A stretch of 64,000 bases of DNA, taken from positions 2,487,773 through 2,551,772 of the forward strand of contig OY482864.1 in the NCBI GenBank assembly GCA_960531495.1. Direction: 5' to 3'. The DNA comes from Zeus faber (lineage: Eukaryota > Chordata > Actinopteri > Zeiformes > Zeidae). This document shows, one piece after another, positions 33,331-47,169 of the stretch. Position 1 is the stretch's first letter. Each line of letters opens with the position of its first letter. Both the position numbers and the translations under genes were made by a program. The notes below the pieces were generated by a model that saw only the letters and a program-made list of their open reading frames with translations, ran no database searches and had not been told where the DNA came from.

Positions 33331-34863
33331 CACCACGAGAATCTGTTTCTTAATATAAAACATTGAGCAAGGTTGTGCTCTTAGCAGTTATGACACTTTA
33401 AGGCCTGGGTGCGAACCTGTGAGAACTTCAAAAATAAAATTCAAGCTCTTGTTAACATGGAATTCAGAAAATCAGACCCAACCCTATCCAAGCCCATTTT
33501 CAGGGAAACAAAACAATATTTCTTCCGTCTATTGTCTTTTGAGCAAGCCGGCTATCTATATAAATAATGTATCTGAGTGTTCGCAATGTTCACTTTTTCT
33601 CTCCATTATTGATGATATCTTGTAGTTTAGTGTTTAGTCTAGGGTCTAGGCTTTAATCTGCTTTGTTTGTCACCGGTTGCTGTGGTTTTGTCAATTACTC
33701 AATGCACCCTTTTCATATTTCAAGAAAAATCTAGGTGAAAACATAAGATTGACTGGAGGTGACCGTTTTTGATGTAATTGTGAATGTAAAAATAAAAGAG
33801 TACACCCAAAGTGGACAAGCTGAGCCCGTAAATCACTGAAAGAGGTGTATAGTACAACTTCAGGCTGTGATTTATACTCCGAAGGACAGTGGAAACCCTG
33901 GCAGGCCTGTCGCATAAGCACTCCATCATCAGCCATGTTGTCTAAGATAACCAGGGCCAATTTATTTTTATTTTTTTCTTTCGTCGTCAAGGGATGCAGA
34001 AGCACTTTGGATCACTCTGCTGGAGTTGAGGGAAATCAGTCCATGCAAACATGGTAATATGATAGACTTTTTCACAAACTTTCACCGTCTTTTCTGGATC
34101 CATATGATATGTTACAGGCCAAAGTCAGAACCAAAATGTGTATTTAACACGTGCCATTTTGTGTGCACTCACATCCAAGTGTCTTAGCGTTTAAGTGCAT
34201 GTATTCTAAGTAGGAGTTAAGATGGAATTGAACTCGAATCCATGTGCCATGCTCTGCCCATTGAGCAATACAGGATTATAACGTTAACATTGATGTCATA
34301 TTTATACTTCGTCTGGTACAATTATGTTTTTGTAAAATTGTAGAAGAGAAGTCGGTTGACTCTATCTCAGATATACTCCCAGCCAGAAAATGTGGGCAAC
34401 AACACCAGACTCGTACTGTATATCATATTCAAAGTTTGATGAAAAAAACAAAACACTTTTTACATTTGATAGATGAATGCACAAGGGAATTGTAAACAGC
34501 ACTTTGAAATGTTCTCCAAAGGACAGTCATCGCAGAAGACTTCTATACATGCTTCATTCTGACAGCTATATGAAAGAAATCACATTACGATATTGGGACA
34601 AATGGCGAAAGTGACTTTTCTTCGCAAAAGGTACTGTACGATGTGAACTCTAACGGGTGTTAGCTGGCGAGATTGTTCATTCTACTCTATGATTACACTC
34701 AATTATATTATATTTGGGACTACTACACGCAAATGTTCAAACAACAAAAACACACTGCTTAAGTCAAACTGAACCAGTTCTTTCACGTATTCAACCACTT
34801 TGATACTGTCATGCACAGTCTGTGCATTCTTCAGACAGCTCCCCCCCTCTCTCCCTCCCTGCA
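33331..34863. other. Unclassified stretch, no gene seen
   Basis: AT-rich, with short open frames that carry no recognisable motif. Confidence 0.45.
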
Positions 34864-35380
34864 TATTCAAGATTCAAGATTCAAGAATTCAATTCATTTG
34901 TCACATACATATACATATGTTTATAGATATATGCAGTGAAATGTCTTTGCAACATACCCGGAGATTATGCACAATAGTTTCTAAACCGAACATGACAGAA
35001 GCCCCATTAATCACCAAGGACGCGTGCGGCCTTGGTTGAAATCCCCTCCTAAGTCCACAATCAGCTCCTTAGTTTTGCTGACATTCAGGAGGAGGCTGTT
35101 GTCCTGCAGCAGAGTGACAGATCAGCCATCTTCTTGCGCTAGGCATTCTCATCGTCGTCGTTGATCAGGCCCACCACGATGGTGTCGTCAGCAAACTTGA
35201 TGATGGTGTTGGAGCTGGACCTAGCCACACAGTCATGTCTGTACAGGGTGTACAGTAGGGATCTGAGGACGCAGCCCTGGGGTGATCTTGTGTTCAGGGT
35301 GAGGGAACTGGACATATACGTATATATATTTCTTTTTTCAGTCCCTACCTCTTTCTGTCTTTCTCTTGATCTCACCGTAT
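34864..35380 (-). mobile_element. L2/CR1-like LINE fragment
   Basis: On the minus strand it has an RT palm segment (LTLNTRSPQGCVLRSLLYTL, NTIIKFADDTIVVGLINDDD), then LLLNVSKTKELIVD and VINGASV, and then a jump near 34990 into a 3'UTR ending in three copies of GAATCTT (34864-34886). It is the same family as 20290-22240, but retains the FADD box which that copy lost. It is 5'-truncated near 35330-35380. Confidence 0.8.
35040..35330 (-). pseudogene. LINE RT palm remnant with FADD box
   Basis: Fragment of the RT catalytic domain: the SPQGCVLRSLLYTLY block, then the catalytic FADD inside TIIKFADDTIVVGLI. After a frame change at about 35140 it continues with LQDNSLLLNVSKTKELIVDL. Both catalytic Asp residues are present, but everything upstream of the NTRSPQGC block is missing, so it cannot be active. 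In related elements the next segment is VINGxxVxxVxSFxYLG. Here only the beginning is kept, before a deletion into the 3'UTR. Confidence 0.78.
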
Positions 35381-37024
35381 GTCTCGTTCACCTATTTCCT
35401 AGATTTCCTATCTTAACCTGAATATATCCGTCTTCTCTGCTCTTATCAGCATCACTCCCTCACCTTTTCATCGTTTTATATGCAGCACTTAGAAGCCAGA
35501 CTTTGTTTAATATGCGACTGTGTCATATTTTCTCCACATTAATACAAAACAGCTATTGTCTCCAGCATAAGGAAGCCTTCCTTCAGTGGAACCTCGTACA
35601 ACCCCAAACCTACTCTCAATTCCTCTGCATCAATCACCTGGCTATGGCACAGTCAATGTTTTACATGTTACAGTACACAGTAGTTGCTGAGCTTTTAGTC
35701 CATTGACAACAAACACACAACTCTTTCAATCTTAGAATAAATTAAGATGGACAAGTGAGGTTTCTCAATCTAATTACCAAAATGAATGGATCTTTTTAAC
35801 GTGTTGCCAAAGCATTTTACGTAACTAGTTGGCCGAATAAAGCGAGAGAGAGGAAAAACAACAATTTGTCTTGAAAATGGAACCAAACTGCGGCAGTCAA
35901 AAACAAGCACGGGCACTGCGTGAAAGATCAGGGGCATCTATGGATGTAGCATCTCTGCTTTGCTGTGCTGCGACATGTGAGACCACATTTCTGCTAAATT
36001 GCATTATAATGCAGGAGTTAAGGCCCTGGCTACTATTTCCTGTAAGTGAGTCACTGGCCACTGCGACGGGGCATTCTGCAAAGTCAAGTCACCGAGAGCT
36101 TTTGTATAGTGTAAGCAGTCAAATCCTTTCTATATGGCTCTGTTCAATCCAAGCCAGGCCTTTACCAATTTAGCCACTGAATGGATGACGAGCAAGGCTG
36201 GAGACAGGCAGCTGGATCTGGGCTCTAGAAGCTCATACTGTAGGTAAACTGCATGTATGGCAGCTAAGCTATCTGGAGGGTATGGTAGGACCGCGTTCAG
36301 TTGTTGATCTGTCTATACTACACAGGGAGGCCAGTGAAAATTTCCTTTGGAATCTAGACACATGCTACCTGACTCTGACTCGATAACATGGACACTTTCA
36401 GAATGTTCACGTTGCCAAGCCGCAAGAAGGAAGTTTCCTCAGCTCATGTTATTTCCACATGACACGCGATATGATTATCGTTGGGGTATTTTTTTTTTTT
36501 GCGCATGTTTTTAACATGAATTCCATTGTGAAAGAAGGGGTGTCACGTTTCTTTCTGCCGTGCATGTTGCGTTTGGAAACAACTACATCACTTAGTGGTA
36601 TCTCTAAGCACAGAGTAATTAAAATTAAAAATAATCTGAATATATTGTTGAACTCCAATCATAAAGGGCTATGTAATCCTGTAAAGCTTGCAGCATTCCT
36701 TTAACAGCGTCAACAACAAATTACTTCAGCAGTTCCAAACCACTGGTACATGACCCGGCACAATTTAAAACTATTTGAGAATCTTGTTTCAATGTTTTGT
36801 TTTTTTCTCAGACAGATGAGTTGTTGATGGCTTGTTTAGCCAGCATGCCCCCCACCCTGGTGCGCGGGGCCATTGAAGGTTGGGAACTTCTGCTTTATTT
36901 TTTTTCTCAGATGTAATAAACATGGTGGCAGTGTACTAGAAAAGGAGAGGGAGCAGTGAGCCTAGCATGTTTGCATGTTTAATGTTTAATGGCCTTTAGC
37001 CTATATATATTTATTATATATATA

Positions 37025-37083
<59 letters not shown>

Positions 37084-39079
37084 TTTTTTAGTTTTTGTTT
37101 TTTTTAAACCGGTAATCTACTGGACCCATTGGTAAACTGTCGTCATTAACGTCATAAAGGCATTAGCAATGCTGGTACTGCAGTGGACGAATACACCGCG
37201 TTTGCACTGTCAGTCAAATTAACAAGCCAATAAAATTCCAACCTCGCTGTCAGAGGGGTGGGACCCTGGATAGGGCCCTGTTAAAAAGTAATGAGAGCTC
37301 ATATTTTTTACTGGCAAATTTTCACCCGCATGGCATGCGGCTCCAGGGCTGAGTTTGTTCCAAATGTTGTTGCTAACGCATTTCACTAATGAATATATGA
37401 CGCAAGTGATGCTGTGCATTGGAGGTGAGAAGGGTTGTTGTTGTTTTTTAAGACTGTACGATCCCTGCGGTGTCAGTTATTCTGTTCAGTGATGCCAACC
37501 TGCCTCTTTTTTTACACATGACCTGGGAGAAAAATTTTTTCATCCAGTTTCAAGATGTGTATAAGTCTATAAATCTCAAATGTGTAGCACATGTCAAATA
37601 AAAATATGTATAACTCTTAATAAATCACTTTTGTAGGATCAGCTTGTGAATAAAAGCTGTCAATAAACATTTGCTTGTAAAAATCAGCAAATACATTACA
37701 GAAAAAAAACAAATGTGTGTTAGCTTAACAGTTATTTTTAATGAATGATAGAATTGGAAACAATTGTGCATTAAATAAAATTTTACCAAGCAGAATCATA
37801 ACTAAAATACATGCCCAATAAATGAGTTCTTTAAATAAACACATCGGATCAGAACAATATGGTAAGAATGACAGGGAACTGCAGTTCAAGCTGAGCTTGA
37901 AGGTATTGATTGTTTTTCTTAATTCGTTATCATGTTGATGTGTCAGCCAAGTTTTTTAATCACGACAGCTGCCACAACATTTTAGGACCACTAAATAACA
38001 CCGTTGTACATGCAGTTGGTTAATTAGACAGAAGCAGGTAATACAGGATTCACATACATCTCCAAGCAGGTGTGGCAAAATTTTGCCTTATTAGCGGATA
38101 TTGATCTACGCTTCTTAGGGAGAAAGCACATCTTTACAGATCGCCAGGATCTCCAGTTCTATTCGATCTGGAGGAATTCAAAGCAACTACGACACGCCAA
38201 GGACTAAGTCATTGGTTATTTGGGTTATGGCTCAAGCTTCATTGTCCTTGTACCATTCACTTCAGAGGAGACGCTACATAAAAGACGTTGTAATAACTTA
38301 TATATTCAGTCAAATGTTTATTTTTTAATGGCTGGGTCCCAAGATTTACTTTTCAATGCACTACATGAATGGTTAGAATATGAACGTCCTTATATGGAAA
38401 AATTTGGGAATTAATTATGCTCATTTGAATCTGCATTTATGAGTCAATTCAGAATGATTCTAATAATCAACATATGCACATGGGAAAGAAAAAATCTGGC
38501 ATGAACATTGCATATCCACCATTTCTGCGCACAAAGTAAGAATATATCTGCACACATGTGAGTGAATGAGGCCCGAGGAGAGTAGATGAGTCAGTGCCAT
38601 CATAATCTCCATAAATCTGATCCAAATGTTTTAGTTGGCTGCTAAACATATATCCCTGACTGGTTTCATTTTAGCTTGCGCAAGCATGCATGAACATTTT
38701 AGTTACCAAACGACCGGTGTTTCAAGATCCCCCAGCTACCAATGCTAATACGTTTGGTGATTTGGCAATGTTTTTTTCTTTTCTTTCTTTTCTTCCTTCC
38801 TTTAGTGGTTGATAATTGTCCATTGCTGCACCTTAAAATACATTTCTAAAATAAAAAAAATTAAAAACCAACACACCAAACCTTTGGCAACAAAAAAAAA
38901 CAACCTTTCAAAATATTTTTAAAAATTATTTTCTATTGTGTGTGTCCTTTGAAGGTGTAGAACTTTTCATTTTTAGAAATAGAATATTTTTATGCAATGT
39001 ATACATTTATAATTATCTCCTTTTGGATAAATGATTGTCAATTTAATTGACGTTCATTTCATTGAATACATTATTGGCC
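35381..39079. other. Unclassified stretch with an (AT)n array
   Basis: (AT)n occupies about 37001-37079. The remaining sequence is AT-rich and without recognised elements or coding motifs. Confidence 0.5.
37001..37079 (+). repeat. (AT)n microsatellite
   Basis: Nearly pure TA repeat of about 50 bp (from about 37029), preceded by an imperfect TA-rich lead-in. Confidence 0.95.
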
Positions 39080-39172
39080 CAATGACAGCTGGGATTGGCT
39101 CCAGCCCCCCCACCCCCCCGCGACCCCACGAGGATGAGCAGTATAGATAATGGATGGATGGATGGATGGATG
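39080..39172 (+). repeat. 3' end of a common teleost dispersed repeat with (GGAT)n tail
   Basis: It contains CTGGGATTGGCTCCAGCCCC, GCGACCCCACGAGGATGAGC and GTATAGATAATGGATGG, with a tetranucleotide tail at 39149-39172. This 3' end is familiar from many fish genomes. The 5' part is missing. Confidence 0.7.
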
Positions 39173-39959
39173 TCGAAACGGTGAAATACATATATGTATT
39201 ATTTTGAAAGATTTGCAATCCCTTTAGTGCATTATCTCTTAATTGTGTTACTGTCAGTGAGTGTAAGTCAAGTCACTAGATCTTCACAGGATACATGGTG
39301 AAATCTGGTGCTTTCAATTGCTAGGGCCTCACGGTGAAGTTACTATGACAACGTCCTGGTATGCATGTGCATGCTTTGATATCTGTGTGTGCGCGTGTGT
39401 GTGTGCCTGTATGTGTATACAGTATATGTATGTAATGTTTGTTTGTTTGTGTTTGTTTTTAAGCATGCATATATTTGTGCATGTGTGTGTTTGTGTTTGT
39501 ATGCTTCAGTGTATTTGTGTGTATGTGTTGTAATGTTTATGTGTGTTTTTAGATGTTTTACGTGTTTAATGTTTGTACATGTATTTAGTGTTTGTGTGTG
39601 TTGGTTGGTGTGTGGGTTGTGTGTGTGTTTGTGTACATATCATCCATCTTCAGGTATTCATGCATGGGGTGCCATGTTGACCAAATAAACACATGTGTCC
39701 ATGTGTTAACATGATCCCCTCTTTGCCAGAGAAGTCAAACAGCCTGTGTTATGTGCGGGGTGTGTGCTTCTCATAGTACTCTGTATATCCTGATGGAGTC
39801 ATGTAGGTCAAAAACATGCACAATTTAATACAGAAAGTTGTGCCATGGTAATTCCTCTATAATGGCTCATTGTTGCAATTTTTTTATATTACGCCCTAAT
39901 ATACAACAAAGTTGTTTGTCAATGTCTTCGGTTGTCTTAGATTGTCAATGTCTTCTTCC
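39173..39959. other. TG-rich unclassified stretch
   Basis: 39360-39640 is rich in imperfect TG/TTTG repeats. The cysteine- and valine-rich proteins predicted there are artefacts. Confidence 0.5.
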
Positions 39960-40139
39960 TGTCCTAGAGCACCTTTTTGATCCCTTCTATTTGACATTTT
40001 TTTTTGTTTTTTTACTTTGCAGCACTCTTAAAGTGTTCATATCTTTAGTTTATTATAATTGTTCTATTTTTTCGGGGCTACTCCTGTTCTGTATACTTTC
40101 GGTATTTGTGTATATTTGGCTGGTTATGTGTTATCATTA

Positions 40140-40267
40140 ATATTATCAATATTAATATTAATATTATATTTTATTAATTTTCAGACTGTTAAGCATTTCA
40201 CCATGGCAAGATCCTGACGTATCTGAAAATGTACTTGGCAGAATAAACTCATTGTGATTCTGATTCA
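40140..40267 (+). repeat. LINE 3' tail fragment
   Basis: It ends with CATTTCACCATGGCAAG and GGCAGAATAAACTCATTGTG, then ATTCTGATTC. The final repeat type matches the tail of the LINE at 9003-10640. Upstream AT-rich DNA (from about 39960) may be its 3'UTR. Confidence 0.55.
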
Positions 40268-40370
40268 GTACCGAGAGCACAAACTTGAAACTGTTAGTTT
40301 AGGCTAATAAGCATAATGATTGACATACAATTAATTTTCCCTGAGACATATGTAACATGCTGCTATGTGT

Positions 40371-40425
40371 AAAAAAAAAACCAAATAAATAAATAAATAA
40401 ACAAACAAACAAACAAACAAACAAT
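40371..40425 (+). repeat. A-rich tract with AAAT and AAAC tetranucleotide repeats
   Basis: An A run, then AAAT repeats, then AAAC repeats. Confidence 0.95.
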
Positions 40426-40622
40426 AAAATTAATTCATTTATTAATAAATGACAATCAAGTCACTTTGCTTTAATATCTGACATGATAACTATGTCTAGA
40501 ATTTCAAATCTTTGTACTTCTAAACAGCAATGGTTGAAGAAGAACTCTCACCTTTTTCTTAAGTAAACATTCAAATGCTCTTACACAGTTTAGATGGCCA
40601 GCATTTGGTTTGAAAATCAAGA

Positions 40623-40820
40623 TTACATTACATTTAGCAGACGCTTTTATCCAAAGCGACTTACAATTATTCAAACACTGACAGACGCAGCCATCAGGAG
40701 CAATTAGGGGTTAAGTGTCTTGCTCAAGGACACTACAGCATGCTAGCAGGAGGAGCCTGGGATTGAACCAGCAACGTTTAGATTAGTAGACGACCAGCTC
40801 TACCTCCTGAGCTGCCAGAG
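40623..40820 (-). repeat. tRNA-derived SINE, copy A
   Basis: Minus-strand orientation. The head contains GCAGCTCAGGAGGTAGAGCT (A-box region) and GGTTCAATCCCAGGC (B-box-like), resembling a tRNA 5' half. The body has GAGCAAGACACTTAACCCCT. The tail has GTAAGTCGCTTTGGATAAAA and GCGTCTGCTAAATGTAATGT. This tail type is very common in fish SINEs. No target-site duplication was evident. Confidence 0.8.
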
Positions 40821-41147
40821 CACACGTAGCCATAGTTTACACAAGCAGCTGATTGGGTGTTTGTCTAGCAGTGTGAGTTATCCAAACAGACCTGCTGCCC
40901 TCATTCCTCTCTCTTCCGCCCCCTTTACTTTAATGTTAAACCACTCTGCCATTGTACAGCACTGTATAGATAAGATAACACTTTTTTCTACACCTGTGTG
41001 GAAAGTCAGGGGTTATAGCAGCAAAAAGCAGTGCAGGTCAGGAAAAAGATATGTGGTCAGATTAAATAAAAATGTAGAAATATACTCATTTATCAACAAA
41101 GAACATCTGCTTACTAGTGACCCCTATGTGGTCATTGCAGAATGCAG

Positions 41148-41690
41148 GTACTCTAAAGTAAGTAAGTAAGTATTGGTAGTATATAGCAGCAGTGTAGCAA
41201 TAATGTGTATTGTTAATACATAATGTAATACACTTTTGTATTACTTTGTATGTAATTTTTAATCGCTGTACCAGTACCTAGTCTATGCATCACCAAGAAT
41301 GGATATACATATACATATAAAATAACTACTCTACCATATAAAAATAAACAGAATAAAATATTATTTAAACTTAGGTGGAGCTTAAAAGTGGATGTTAAAT
41401 GTGAAGTAAAAATGTGCCTTGTGCATTGCCATTCAGAGGAGGAGTTTCCTCTCCTGGCACAGATGGGAGTCATTGTAGGTGGCTATTGTGGTGGGCAGGA
41501 ATGACCTCCTGTAACGGTCCTTATTGCAGTGGAGCTGAAGGAGCCTCTGGCTGAAGACACTCTGTTGTCTGACCAGTAGCTTGTGTAGGGGGTGTAGGGG
41601 GTGTTGTCCATTATGCTGAGCAGCTTGTGCAACATCCTTCTTTCCACACCCATCTAAGGGCTCCAGAGCAGTCCCCAGCACCAAGATTCA
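41148..41690 (-). mobile_element. L2/CR1-like LINE 3' end with C-terminal coding remnant
   Basis: On the minus strand the segment ending near 41690 encodes RQQSVFSQRLLQLHCNKDRY and RRSFLPTTIATYN, the terminal block of CR1/L2-like ORF2 proteins. It is preceded by GCGKKDVAQAAQHNGQHP in the same stretch. A 3'UTR follows, ending in a (TTAC)n tail (41155-41170). It is strongly 5'-truncated. Confidence 0.75.
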
Positions 41691-41907
41691 GTTGGTCAGT
41701 TAATTTGATTCAGACCAGTTTCCCAAGAGGATAGATTTGAAAATGTGTTGTGATGGTGTAGACGCACATTGTCATGCAGTCACATCCTCATGTGATCGTT
41801 CATTCCACTTAATTCTCTGTCCCAACAAAACAAAACTGATTTACTCTGTCTGGCTCAGGATTTACGATGGTTGTCAACAAAGATGGTGTCAATCTGCTCG
41901 GTTACTG

Positions 41908-42106
41908 CCATTACATTATTCATTTAGCGGACGCTTTTAGCCAAAGCGACTTACAATTGTTCAAACACCGAGCAGCCATCAGGCGCAATTAGGGGTTAAG
42001 TGTCTTGCTCAAGGACACTACAGCATGCTAGCAGGAGGAGCCTGGGATCAAACCAGCAACCTTTAGATTACTAGACCACCAGCTCTACCGCCTGAGCTAC
42101 CATCCC
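41908..42106 (-). repeat. tRNA-derived SINE, copy B
   Basis: Same family and orientation as 40623-40820, about 1.1 kb away. The head reads GTAGCTCAGGCGGTAGAGCT and GGTTTGATCCCAGGC, and the tail GTAAGTCGCTTTGGCTAAAA. It differs by several substitutions and small indels, so these are independent insertions or an old duplication. Confidence 0.8.
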
Positions 42107-45066
42107 CTGCCTCTTGTTTCCTGCATTTTGAATGTTTTGGGCATTTCAGAGTGGATTGAAAACATTGAAATACAGTAGTGTGGAAGGGAGACATTTAGAC
42201 AGGATAGGTGTTTCAAATGTATCCAGATGTTTATATCACTTCCTGGACTGCCCCTGGGTGTGAGTTTATATCCCCCTCTGCCACCCTGACCAGGAAAAGA
42301 AGGTTAAGGACAACTGGATGTATTTAGCATCATGGAGAATTGTTGAAGTGCCATTTAGTCGACAGTGCTCACCTGCAACAGCGACCAAAGTATGATGCCT
42401 TATAGCCTTCCAACCCTGGGCAAATGCTGGAGGGGGATGGAGAAATTATCAGAAAACAATAAGAAAGCAAAGAGACAGAAGAAAAGGAATGCAGTGGCGA
42501 GGTGGAGAGAGAAGAGTAGTAAAAACATGGTGCTGTGGTGCGGCAGCCAGTACCGGTGCAGGAGAAAGCGTTGAAAACCAATCTAGTTGAGAAACGGGTC
42601 CAGACATAGAAGCAGGGCTGCTGATTCACCGTATAAAGGCAGGAACTTTTTAGGTCCCCTGGGAGGACAGAACACTTTATATTCCTTTTAATTATTTTGT
42701 CTGAAGCTGCTCTCTTTCTCTCTCCCTCTCCAATGCCCTTGTGTGTGTATGTGCTTGTGTGTCATAGCACACAAGCACGTACACACTTAGCAGCTATGGT
42801 CATCCAATATATTCTCCTCATTTTCTAATAGAAGTCACTTACCTTGTGTGTTCAGAGAAAAACAGGCAGAGGAGAAAGACAGATGTAGACCTGGAGAGGA
42901 CCTTTAGCCATACACTCGGGGGGGGGGGGGGGGGCTTTGAAGGGCTCGAGGAACAGTTCAAACAGAAAGATGAGATGAGGCACATTCAGAGCAGAGTTGC
43001 GTAACCTTGGACTAAGCTCTATCCAGGGCAGAGGGCGACCTTGATTACCTCTCCCCATTCTTTTGGCCTCTTGTCTCTCATCATCTCAGTCAGCAGCAGC
43101 AGCACAGCGTCTCCTCTCCTCTGGCACCGTGAGCATGCAGGCAGGTCTCAGTCTCTCATTGATTTGATAAATGTTTTAATAGGCTATGGCCAAAATGTGG
43201 GATAATATAAAATTAGAAAAGTTGATCAACAGGGGAATTAATATTTGTAAACAATACAGAATGCCTGAGAGTCTTATTGCATTTTTCTCCGTTATATCCC
43301 CAGACCCCCGCTTAACGTGTCAAACAAAACCTGCGTCACTGAATGATTGCGTTAAGTGAGGTTGAGGAGGGGCTCAAATAGGTTTTGCATGGGGCCTCCA
43401 AATCACCACCCCTTTTGTGCTTTTCAGTCACCATCTTGTCTAACCGACAGAGGCGTAAGTAGGAAGAAAACTTATTGGAAGAGAACTTGTTGCAAAAATA
43501 AGTCATATTACTTTTACCTTCCCTGTGTAATTTCTTGCAGTTGTGGGCCACTTTGGTCAAAGCTAGCTGTTTATGAATAAAATTTTGACGTGACTTGATA
43601 ATAGCCTTTTGGTTTGACTCTATTCAATATAGATGCATGATAAAATGTGCCAAAGGTTACCTTTCACTCGCCGCTAGTGTTCCAAGTACCCCTGTTGAAA
43701 CAGAACACTGTTTTAACCCCCAAAGTCACACTGCCACAAATATATTTTGGACTCTTGTCTACAAATGTGGGCACTGTACTATATTTATTGCTGATTATTG
43801 CTACGTCATCTCACCGGAAACTTTATGCAATCTAGTGGGAAGCTGGAGAGCGCAGAGGGACCTGCAGAAAGCGGAGGACTAACCACTAACGACCAGAGGC
43901 TTTCCAAAAGCCGGACACACTGTGTTTTGAAACGACAACTCCTGTCAGCAAGATGATAGATGCTTGGTGCCAGCCAGGAGGGCCTCGCTACCCGGGCAGC
44001 CAGTGACGTTTATAGTTCACGCGTATGAAAGGGGAAAAAAGTAGAGACAGCTCCAAGGAAATCAATTACAGAGCAGTTGGTGGTGAGCACATCTCACCAG
44101 CAACGCAGAGGGATAATGTACATACAAACAACGGGTACATGGAAACTGAATGAATTGAGTAGTCTAGAATTTTGTGGATAAGATTATTCGAAATAGCTTT
44201 TGAGAAAATAGAACTCTAATAGCACCACGTGTATTTGAACTTCACTTATTTGAACTTGGCGGTTGACTGAACCAGGTTATTTCACCTTTCTCCAGCCAGC
44301 TATGTTGGAAATAATTGTGTGTTGTTGTATACTCGGTATTGAAAGCATATTGCCTCCCAATAATTTGCCTGACAGCATTCTTACTGTATGTATTCTCACG
44401 TTACAGTTTTGAAAGATCGGCTTGACATTTTTCAACCTTTATCAAACCAAAGGCTTATTAAAATGCTAGTTCCCATAATTTACAAGTCTTAGCACAACAT
44501 CACCGAAAACCTTAATATTTAGAAACTTGTAGTTTGAGTGCAACTTCACACTGTGCTTGAATGCCGTCCAGTGGGCAAATGTTTAAACCCAAATGGTTCA
44601 TTTCAAAAACAGTAAAGTCTTTATATGCTGTACTATGGACAGTTATAAATGATGGAAATTAATATTGTGAGTTAATAGCTTCTGGTGTTCCTAGTTTCAA
44701 CAAACCACTTGGATTGATTTTTGGAACCGTCATGGATAGAGGATCCATGATGGTTAGGATAATTAGGGAGGATGATTTCTATAAGAATATATTTTTTCTT
44801 CCGTTTATAATTGTATCAACTAAAGATACTTTGATTTATCTTTGCTGTGTAATGGAGATCTCTCAGACAAGTTGAAGAACAGACATTTTTCAGGGTTGTC
44901 CTCTACCTTTATCTCTTAATCCATGGAGTTTTGGCACAGAGCAGAGATAGCGGGGGGACATAGAACGCAAAAAGGGCAAGAGAACGACAGAGAAAAGGAG
45001 AAGGTAGAGAGAGCCCATCCAAGCCCAATCAAATTTTTTCTCAAGAGATAGATCTTGCACAAGTTA
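42107..45066. other. Unclassified stretch, no gene seen
   Basis: It includes a 17-base G run at 42918-42934, a segment at 44450-44490 resembling 49210-49245 (TATTAAAATG...GTTCCCAT), and 44604-44640 resembling 32256-32312. No coding motif was seen. Confidence 0.5.
44604..44640 (+). repeat. Dispersed repeat fragment, pair of 32256-32312
   Basis: TTTCAAAAACAGTAAAGTCT and TTTATATGCTGTACT. The family is unknown. Confidence 0.4.
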
Positions 45067-45245
45067 TTTACATCTTGTGGTCATGTGGTTGCTCAGTGGT
45101 TAGCACTGTTGCCTCACAGCAAGACAGTCCTGGTTTGGAACCTGACTTGGGCCTTTCTTTGTGGCGTTTCCCATGTTCTCGTGGGGTTTCAGAGCACCCT
45201 AAAAGACACTCCTAGCATTATCCCCTTGACCAAGACATTGGCATT
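45067..45245 (+). repeat. tRNA-headed SINE relative, degraded
   Basis: The head GTGGTTGCTCAGTGGTTAGC (A-box region) is followed by CTGTTGCCTCACAGCAAGAC and a decayed B box (GGTTTGGAACC), then a GTTTCCCATGTTCTCGTGGG body. It is related to the SINE at 14529 but from a different subfamily, and the 3' part is poorly conserved. Confidence 0.65.
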
Positions 45246-45436
45246 ATAACTGGACTTGGTCATTGGGAATCGTAGTACAGCTGGCCAATTTTCGGACTTC
45301 ATGGCACGATGGTTATCTGGTAAATGAGGTACAGTATTTCCAAAACAAAATTATTCTAAAAACCTGACAGAAGGTGATGTCTCACAGGAATCATCGTTGT
45401 TGACCATTGTCCACTGAAACATGAAAGCTATACATT

Positions 45437-47169
<1,733 letters not shown>

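Noticed and set aside
40760..40820. Possible tRNA genes at the SINE heads (also 42060-42106)
   Set aside because: Same reason: tRNA-like promoter heads attached to SINE bodies.
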